This document shows positions 56,897-64,000 of a stretch of DNA of 64,000 bases, one piece after another. The stretch's first letter is position 1, and every line of letters starts with the position of its first letter. The notes under the pieces were generated by a model. It worked only from the letters and a program-made list of their open reading frames with translations, did no database searches and was not told the DNA's origin. The DNA is taken from positions 44,449 to 108,448 of the forward strand of contig NZ_MLAL01000036.1 of assembly GCF_001875665.1 (NCBI RefSeq). Direction: 5' to 3'. The stretch comes from Corynebacterium sp. NML130628. GTDB taxonomy: Bacteria; Actinomycetota; Actinomycetes; Mycobacteriales; Mycobacteriaceae. A program made the position numbers and the translations under genes.

Positions 56897-58096
56897 ATGA
56901 CTAACCGTGTTGTACTCGCATATTCAGGCGGACTCGATACTTCTGTTGCAATTTCATACCTCGGAGAAATGCTCGACGGCGAAGTAATCGCTGTCGCCCT
57001 TGACCTTGGACAGGGCGGAGAAGATATGCAGTCGGTACGCCAGCGCGCATTGGACTGCGGTGCGGTGGAATCCATCGTTATCGACGCGAAAGAAGAATTC
57101 GCGGAGGAATACTGCCTTCCGACGATCAAGGCAAACGGCATGTACATGGGCGAGTACCCGTTGGTGTCAGCGATTTCACGCCCGCTGATTGTCAAGCATC
57201 TCGTGAAGGCTGCACAGGAGCACGGTGGCACTCACGTTTCGCATGGTTGCACAGGCAAAGGCAATGACCAGGTTCGTTTTGAGGTCGGGTTCCTGAACCA
57301 AGATCCTGATTTGGAGATTGTTGCTCCCGCTCGTGACTTTGCGTGGACTCGCGATAAAGCGATTGCATATGCAGAGGGTAAGGACCTACCGATTGAGCAG
57401 TCTGCAGCGTCGCCGTTTTCGATTGACCAGAATGTCTGGGGTCGTGCGGTCGAGACTGGATTCTTGGAAGACCTCTGGAACGCCCCGACGAAGGATCTGT
57501 ACGCATACACGGAAAGCCCCTCAATGGGCAATGCTCCAGATGAAGTGATCATCTCGTTCGAGGGTGGCAAGCCAGTCGCTATCGACGGTCGTCCAGTCAC
57601 GATGCTGGAAGCGATCGAAGAAATGAACCGTCGCGCAGGCGCTCAGGGTATCGGCCGACTCGATATGGTCGAAGACCGTTTGGTCGGTATCAAGTCTCGC
57701 GAGATCTACGAGGCGCCTGGCGCAATTGCATTGATCACAGCGCATAAGGCTCTCGAGGATGTCACCATCGAACGCGAACTCGCCCGTTACAAGCGCGTGA
57801 TTGATGCGCGTTGGTCGGAGGAAGTGTATGACGGCCTCTGGTTCGCTCCGTTGAAGCGCTCGTTGGATGCGTTCATTGAGTCGACTCAGGAGCACGTCAC
57901 CGGGGATATTCGCATGGAAATGCACGCCGGCAAGGCGGTTGTTAATGGGCGTCGCTCGAACCACTCTTTGTACGATTTCAACCTTGCGACGTACGACACT
58001 GGTGACACCTTCGACCAAACCTATGCAAAGGGCTTTGTTCGTCTGCACGGCTTGTCATCGCAGATTGCTAACAAGCGCGACCGCGAAGCGAAATAA
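56897..58096 (+). CDS. argG: argininosuccinate synthase
   Basis: ArgG joins citrulline and aspartate with ATP. The 399-residue protein has the PP-loop [35 protein letters not shown] and [22 protein letters not shown] -10 at 56842-56847 suggests its own promoter in the 95-base gap after argR; AAGGAG precedes the ATG. argH follows after 18 bases. Confidence 0.97.
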   Translation: MTNRVVLAYSGGLDTSVAISYLGEMLDGEVIAVALDLGQGGEDMQSVRQRALDCGAVESIVIDAKEEFAEEYCLPTIKANGMYMGEYPLVSAISRPLIVKHLVKAAQEHGGTHVSHGCTGKGNDQVRFEVGFLNQDPDLEIVAPARDFAWTRDKAIAYAEGKDLPIEQSAASPFSIDQNVWGRAVETGFLEDLWNAPTKDLYAYTESPSMGNAPDEVIISFEGGKPVAIDGRPVTMLEAIEEMNRRAGAQGIGRLDMVEDRLVGIKSREIYEAPGAIALITAHKALEDVTIERELARYKRVIDARWSEEVYDGLWFAPLKRSLDAFIESTQEHVTGDIRMEMHAGKAVVNGRRSNHSLYDFNLATYDTGDTFDQTYAKGFVRLHGLSSQIANKRDREAK

Positions 58097-58099
58097 TAA

Positions 58100-59548
<1,449 letters not shown>

Positions 59549-59566
59549 CGCCGTTGACGCAGTCGG

Positions 59567-59592
59567 AACGCCCACCTGGTGGTGGGCGTTTT
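59567..59592 (+). terminator. arg cluster terminator
   Basis: AACGCCCACC at 59567-59576 pairs perfectly with GGTGGGCGTT at 59581-59590 over a four-base loop, followed by TTACTTTT. A clear intrinsic terminator 18 bases after argH. Confidence 0.9.
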
Positions 59593-59649
59593 ACTTTTGC
59601 GGTGGTGGCGTCGATAAGCAGACTGCAACTGTGGGGTAAGCTCGAATCC

Positions 59650-59826
59650 ATGAGTCTTGACCCCAAACTTCTTGATGTACTGGTGTGTCCGCAAGACAAA
59701 GGGCCACTTGAGTATAAGGAAGACGAACAGTTGCTGGTGAATGAGCGCCTTGGCGTCGCCTATCGAATTGACGAGGGCATTCCTGTCCTCCTGATCGACG
59801 AAGCGATTCCCTATACAAATAATTAA
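59650..59826 (+). CDS. Trm112-family protein
   Basis: A 58-residue protein of the Trm112/YcaR type (LLDVLVCPQDKGPLEYKED; RLGVAYRIDEGIPVLLIDEA). In eukaryotes and archaea Trm112 activates methyltransferases; the bacterial role is unclear. Only one of the usual zinc cysteines (CPQD) remains. The start is ATG 59650; a longer upstream frame covers the terminator. Confidence 0.88.
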   Translation: MSLDPKLLDVLVCPQDKGPLEYKEDEQLLVNERLGVAYRIDEGIPVLLIDEAIPYTNN

Positions 59827-59868
59827 GAATCACAACGCTGGGATAAACGACTCTCCGAAAGGTTTTTC

Positions 59869-61137
59869 ATGACGAACGCGAACATTGTTGATGAGCTTGA
59901 GTGGCGCGGTCTGATTAATCAGCACACAGACCTGGATGCGCTACGTGAGGAAACGCAGACTCCTATTACTCTGTACTGTGGTTTTGATCCGACGGGGCCC
60001 TCGCTGCACGCTGGACACCTCGTGCCGCTGCTCATGTTGCGGAGGTTCCAGCTCGCAGGGCACCGCCCGATTGTGCTTGCGGGCGGAGCCACGGGCAAGA
60101 TTGGCGATCCGCGTGACGTTGGCGAGCGAACCATGAACTCGGATGACACTGTTGCCGACTGGGCGGAGCGTATCGGTAACCAGTTGTCGAAGTTCGTTGA
60201 CTTCGAGGGGGACAACGGTGCGCTCCTGCTGAACAACAATGACTGGATCAAAGATTGGAAAGTCATCGAGTTTCTTCGCGACGTGGGCAAGCACTTTTCC
60301 CTCTCCACGATGCTGAGTCGTGACACCGTGAAGCGTCGTCTCGAAAATGATGGCATTTCCTTCACCGAATTTTCGTACATGCTGTTACAGGCACACGACT
60401 TTGTCCAACTACGTCGAACCCATAACTGCGTTCTTCAGGTTGGCGGTGGCGATCAATGGGGCAACTTGGTAGCGGGCGTCGATCTCAACCGTCGCATGGA
60501 CTCCGAACGCGTACATGCAATGACAGTCCCGCTGGTGACGGACTCCGAAGGCAAGAAATTCGGCAAATCGACGGGCGGTGGCTCACTGTGGCTCGATCCT
60601 GAAATGACAAGCCCATACACCTGGTACCAATACTTCGTCAATGCTGCGGATGCTGACGTGTTGCGTTACCTCCGTTGGTTCACTTTCCTGGATAAGGAGG
60701 AACTCGACGCGCTGGCGGTTGAGGTTGAAGAGCGGCCGTTTAAACGCGAGGCGCAGAAGCGCTTAGCGCAGGAGATGACAGACCTCGTGCATGGTCGTGC
60801 GGCTCGCGAAGCCGTTGAGCTGGCCTCCCAGGCGCTTTTCGGCAAGGCTGATTTGGCCGAGCTTGATGAGCGCACACTTGCAAGTGCAGTGGAAGAGACC
60901 AATGTATTTGAGGTTCCTACTGGCGGCGAGATCAGCATTGTGGACATGCTGGTAGGCACCGGATTGGCGGACTCGAAGGGTGCCGCTCGTAGATCCCTCA
61001 AAGAAGGCGGTATTTACGCCAATAATGAGCGTGTGACAGACGAGACCTGGGTGCCGACTGAGAGCGATTTCTTGCATGGCACGTGGCTTGTGCTCCGCCG
61101 CGGAAAGAAGACCTTCGCGGGGGTAAAACGCGTCTAA
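59869..61137 (+). CDS. tyrS: tyrosine--tRNA ligase
   Basis: TyrS is a class I synthetase of 422 residues. Signature: [18 protein letters not shown] (HIGH-like HAGH), KKFGKSTGG (KMSKS-like) and a C-terminal S4 RNA-binding domain (about 355-420, [20 protein letters not shown]). GAAAGG precedes ATG 59869. Convergent with gntK. Confidence 0.97.
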   Translation: MTNANIVDELEWRGLINQHTDLDALREETQTPITLYCGFDPTGPSLHAGHLVPLLMLRRFQLAGHRPIVLAGGATGKIGDPRDVGERTMNSDDTVADWAERIGNQLSKFVDFEGDNGALLLNNNDWIKDWKVIEFLRDVGKHFSLSTMLSRDTVKRRLENDGISFTEFSYMLLQAHDFVQLRRTHNCVLQVGGGDQWGNLVAGVDLNRRMDSERVHAMTVPLVTDSEGKKFGKSTGGGSLWLDPEMTSPYTWYQYFVNAADADVLRYLRWFTFLDKEELDALAVEVEERPFKREAQKRLAQEMTDLVHGRAAREAVELASQALFGKADLAELDERTLASAVEETNVFEVPTGGEISIVDMLVGTGLADSKGAARRSLKEGGIYANNERVTDETWVPTESDFLHGTWLVLRRGKKTFAGVKRV

Positions 61138-61157
61138 TATGCGCTGTCAAGAAATGA

Positions 61158-61196
61158 AAACGCGGTTGCAGGCGGAGCGCCTATGCGGCCGCGTTT
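61158..61196. terminator. bidirectional terminator tyrS/gntK
   Basis: AAACGCGG at 61158-61165 pairs with CCGCGTTT at 61189-61196, and AGGCG/CGCCT pairs inside around 61170-61182. A and T tracts flank it on both sides. It overlaps the last codons of gntK. Confidence 0.75.
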
Positions 61197-61708
61197 AGCT
61201 TTTCCATGATCGTTATTGCAATATTCGTCGGGGAGTCGTCGATACCCACAACGAATCCTTTCTCGTCTGCTTGGAGCGGTTCTAGGGTGTTGAGTTGTGG
61301 ATCCAGCATCGTTGCTGGCATGAAATGGTTCGTCCGGGCGCGAAGACGCTGAAGCAGCTGCTCGCGTGTTCCATTTAAGTGTACGAAAACGAGAGGGGCG
61401 TTGGAGCGCTGTAGCTCGTGGCGGTAGGCGCGTTTCAATGCGGAACAAGTAATGACTGTGCGTTTTCCTGCTTGATCTTGGCGTTGAAGCCAGTTCGTGA
61501 GTATCTCCAACCAAGGCCACCGATCCTCGTCGGTGAGAGGCTGACCGTTAGCCATCTTTTCGATGTTCTCAGCTGGATGAAAGTCGTCTGCTTCTCCAAG
61601 TTCGAACCCGAAGTCCTTTGCAAGCACTTTGGCAATAGTCGTCTTGCCACATCCGCTCACGCCCATCAAAACGAGGTGTGCCGGGGGTAGTTGTTCAGCG
61701 TTAGACAT
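61181..61708 (-). CDS. gntK: gluconokinase
   Basis: GntK phosphorylates gluconate to 6-phosphogluconate for the pentose phosphate pathway. The 175-residue protein has the P-loop LMGVSGCGKTTIAKVLA, DFHPAENIEKMANGQPLTDEDR and CSALKRAYRHELQR, all family hallmarks. ATG 61708 has AAGGAG upstream; the longer frame is rejected. Divergent from the gluconate permease gene, so uptake and phosphorylation are probably co-regulated. Confidence 0.94.
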   Translation of the reverse strand: MSNAEQLPPAHLVLMGVSGCGKTTIAKVLAKDFGFELGEADDFHPAENIEKMANGQPLTDEDRWPWLEILTNWLQRQDQAGKRTVITCSALKRAYRHELQRSNAPLVFVHLNGTREQLLQRLRARTNHFMPATMLDPQLNTLEPLQADEKGFVVGIDDSPTNIAITIMEKLNAAA

Positions 61709-61806
61709 GCCTTCTCTCCTTCTAGATTCGCTTTCGGGGGTAGTCCGCGCGCGTCCCGTAACGACTTTATGCCAGTGCGCTGCAGGTCGTCGAAGTATGT
61801 GTATTC

Positions 61807-61814
61807 TAACGTTA
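61807..61814. promoter_or_regulatory. possible gluconate operator
   Basis: The palindrome TAACGTTA lies in an AT-rich block (61802-61820) midway between gntK and gntP and next to TATTCT and TATAAC, which could act as -10 elements. A GntR-type regulator would be expected to bind here; none is encoded in the window. Confidence 0.3.
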
Positions 61815-61899
61815 TAACCAGTTTTTCGTGTTGCGTCCTCGTCATTTTGCGGGAGCAACGCGGTCTCGAAGCCTCGCTGAAGAAAAGGCAGGAAAGCTC

Positions 61900-63279
61900 A
61901 TGGAAACTTGGGAACAGACGCTGTCAGCCGCCCCCTTAATGGGGATTGCTGCAGCCGGTATCGCCCTCATCCTCCTCTTAATCATTCAATTCAAAGTCCA
62001 TGCGTTCGTCACACTAATTCTTGTTTCTGTTCTCACCGCTATCGCGGCAGGAATTCCGACAGGAGAGCTTTACGATGTCGTCATGGGCGGATTCCGCTCA
62101 ACACTCGGAGATGTCGGCATTCTCGTCGGACTAGGTGCAATGCTCGGCAAGCTGATTGAGTACTCGGGTGGAGCACGGGTCCTCGCAAACTCGATGATTG
62201 ATAAATTCGGTGAACGGCGCGCACCATTGGCGCTTGGAGTTGCTTCGTTGCTTCTCGGTTTTCCGATGTTTTTCGACGCTGGTCTCGTCGTCTTGCTGCC
62301 TATCATCTTCGCTGTCGCCGCTCGTATAGGCGGTCCAATTTTGCTGTACGCCATTCCGACCGTCGCAGCGTTTTCTGTGATGCACGTATTCGTGCCGCCG
62401 CACCCGGGCCCGGTTGCAGCCTCAACCTTCTTTAACACGAATCTTGGACTGTTAATTATCTTCGGCCTGATGGTCGCGATTCCAACGTTCTACGTTTCTG
62501 GTCTTCTGTGGGGCAAATATTGCGCGAAGAAATTTCCTTTCACTTCGGTGGCAAACGCCGTATTTAACTCGGATGATAGCGACGTGAAAGCGCTGCCAAA
62601 GACGAGCACCGTCATCATGATTTTGCTGCTGCCGATGCTGTTGATTTTCCTGAACACCGGTGTCGACTTTGCTGCAAAATACGGCGCTATCACCGGTGAG
62701 GAATCTTGGGCACAAGCATTCACATTCGTCGGCAAATCGGGCATTGCGCTTTTGGTGTCGGTGCTCGTCGCTCTGCCTGTTCTGGGAACATCACGTGGCG
62801 TGTCCGGCACAGCGTTGGAGAAGCTTGTTGATTCTGCATTGGGCCCAATTGCCTCCGTCGTGTTTATCACTGGTGCCGGAGGAATGTATGGCGGTGTACT
62901 TCGCGCCTCAGGTATCGGAGATGCAATTGCAGAACTTATGCAGGGACTCGGGGTACCAGTGATCCTTGCGGTTTACTTAGTGGCAGTGATCATGCGTGTT
63001 GCACAGGGCTCCGCAACAGTGGCGTTGACAACAGCCGCTGGATTGATGGCTCCCGCGGTATTGGCTGGCGGCTATTCCGATATTCAGATTGTCGCAATTA
63101 CCTTGGCGTGCGCAGCGGGTTCAGTGTGCTGCTCGTTGGTTAACGACTCCGGATTCTGGTTGGTTGGCCGACTCTTCGGCATGGATGTGAAGACAACGCT
63201 GAAGACGTGGACTTTACAGCAGACGATCGAGTCGGTTGCGGCGTTCCTGGTCGCGCTCCTCATCTTCGTGATCTTCTAA
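61900..63279 (+). CDS. gntP: gluconate:H+ symporter (GntP family)
   Basis: A 459-residue transporter with about 12-14 membrane segments. GFRSTLGDVGILVGLGAMLGK, FDAGLVVLLPIIFAVA and PTVAAFSVMHVFVPPHPGPV are characteristic of GntP permeases, and the final VNDSGFWLVGRLFGM is conserved. ATG 61900 has AGGAAAG upstream; the longer frame from 61828 reads through the leader. Confidence 0.94.
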   Translation: METWEQTLSAAPLMGIAAAGIALILLLIIQFKVHAFVTLILVSVLTAIAAGIPTGELYDVVMGGFRSTLGDVGILVGLGAMLGKLIEYSGGARVLANSMIDKFGERRAPLALGVASLLLGFPMFFDAGLVVLLPIIFAVAARIGGPILLYAIPTVAAFSVMHVFVPPHPGPVAASTFFNTNLGLLIIFGLMVAIPTFYVSGLLWGKYCAKKFPFTSVANAVFNSDDSDVKALPKTSTVIMILLLPMLLIFLNTGVDFAAKYGAITGEESWAQAFTFVGKSGIALLVSVLVALPVLGTSRGVSGTALEKLVDSALGPIASVVFITGAGGMYGGVLRASGIGDAIAELMQGLGVPVILAVYLVAVIMRVAQGSATVALTTAAGLMAPAVLAGGYSDIQIVAITLACAAGSVCCSLVNDSGFWLVGRLFGMDVKTTLKTWTLQQTIESVAAFLVALLIFVIF

Positions 63280-63285
63280 CGAGCG

Positions 63286-63328
63286 GAGAGGTGTAGTAGA
63301 GAGCTACATGGTTCCGGATACACCTCTC
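63286..63328 (+). terminator. hairpin after gntP
   Basis: GAGAGGTGTA at 63286-63295 pairs with TACACCTCTC at 63319-63328. The 23-base loop contains a second small hairpin (GTAG/CTAC). It lacks a T-run. Probably the gntP terminator, insulating the rRNA operon. Confidence 0.6.
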
Positions 63329-63940
63329 TAAACACCCTATTAACCTGCAAATTTGTGTTGTTGTTGGTGTGTGTGTAACTTTATGTGAGTCAGCGAGACC
63401 GACAACGCCCCGCCGGACAGACTCTGTAGAGAGTATGTTGGTGAGATGGCGGTTAGGAAAACTACCGCTGGCCGACATAATGAAATAAGTTCTGTGATGC
63501 GGCGCTAGTTTGCGTTGTTGAGAATGTTTTGTTAGTGTCAATCTTCGTCGCTTTGAATGCGCCACTGTGTTTGGTGGTGTGTTCGGGTGTGCGGTTGTTG
63601 TTTGAGAACTCGATAGTGTGCCAATGTACTTTTTATTTTTTTGATTGCATTGACGTTGGTTGCGTGCTGTGTGCCACGATAGTGGTGTGTGCCGGTGGTG
63701 ATGCTTGAACCTATGATTGGGTGTCACTAGTTTTGGTGCAGATTGCATGGTCATGTTGACTGTTTTGTTGATGTGGTTGCCACTGGTCCTGTTTTTGCCC
63801 CGTCGGGTTGGGACCGGTTTGTTTGTATCTTTATTTTTGTAATTTTAGGATTTTGCCAGACCATTGACTGTTGTGTTGGTGGTTGGTTTGTTTTTGGTTA
63901 GGTTTTCGGGCTTTTCACGGCCTTGTTTCTTTCTGAAATA
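63329..63940 (+). promoter_or_regulatory. rRNA operon promoter and leader region
   Basis: About 610 bases with no credible gene, unusually rich in T and G (TTGTTGTTGG, TGGTGGTG runs). At 63596-63622 it holds TTGTTTGAGAACTCGATAGT followed by GTGCCA. This matches the leader box found before actinobacterial 16S genes and linked to antitermination and processing. One or more strong promoters should lie upstream of it. TTGACG at 63651 and TTGTTA near 63531 are only weak -35 candidates. Confidence 0.65.

Positions 63941-64000
<60 letters not shown>

Noticed and set aside
63260..63754. A 164-codon minus-strand frame upstream of 16S rRNA
   Set aside because: Low-complexity His/Thr/Pro-rich translation that comes from the T/G-rich rRNA leader on the other strand.

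Overview
This 64 kb window comes from the chromosome of an actinobacterium, most likely Corynebacterium or a close relative. The main reason is gene content and order: leuCD, gpsA, ddl, DUF3515, thiL, ung, recG, rsmD, coaD, an amino-acid ABC importer, then polA, rpsA, coaE, uvrB, uvrA, infC-rpmI-rplT, pheST, arg genes and tyrS. As I recall it, this matches the Corynebacterium glutamicum chromosome. Actinobacterial families (DUF3515, YbjN pairs, a NUDIX/histidine-phosphatase fusion), GTG starts, probable leaderless starts and a 16S rRNA start typical of the group agree with this.

Layout. 1-13.7 kb: housekeeping genes for leucine, phospholipid, cell wall, thiamine, DNA repair and coenzyme A. 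13.7-16.4 kb: a polar amino-acid ABC importer on the minus strand, then a secreted protein of unknown function. 17.0-30.1 kb: a complete [NiFe]-hydrogenase locus. It has hypDC on the minus strand, hypE, hypF on the minus strand, hypA-hypB, the small and large subunits, a cytochrome b subunit and a maturation protease. A second module follows: another hypA, a degenerate large-subunit paralogue and another hypC. 30.2-32.2 kb: a small islet (TetR regulator, PH-like protein, TauE/SafE permease) bounded by two almost identical tRNA genes. 32.3-61.1 kb: core replication, repair and translation genes, a HelD-like helicase, universal stress proteins and a reduced arginine cluster. 61.2-63.3 kb: divergent gluconate kinase and permease genes. 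The window ends in an rRNA operon leader and the first 60 bases of 16S rRNA.

How the genes work together. The hydrogenase should be exported by the Tat system and anchored to the membrane, oxidising H2 and passing electrons through cytochrome b to quinone. HypA-F and the protease build its active site. Three points stand out. (1) The cytochrome b subunit carries an extra N-terminal domain of about 170 residues that looks like the nucleotide-binding (N) domain of a P-type ATPase. (2) The second hypA / large-subunit paralogue / hypC set resembles a HupK/HupF-type assembly module. It complements a first HypA whose zinc site is altered. (3) The arginine cluster keeps argF, argR, argG and argH but lacks argC, argB and argD. 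Its argJ is an intact reading frame that has lost the catalytic threonine, the oxyanion-hole threonine and the C-terminal active-site segment, so ornithine is probably taken from outside or made in another way.

All functional calls rest on reading motifs by eye. No database search or structure prediction was run.
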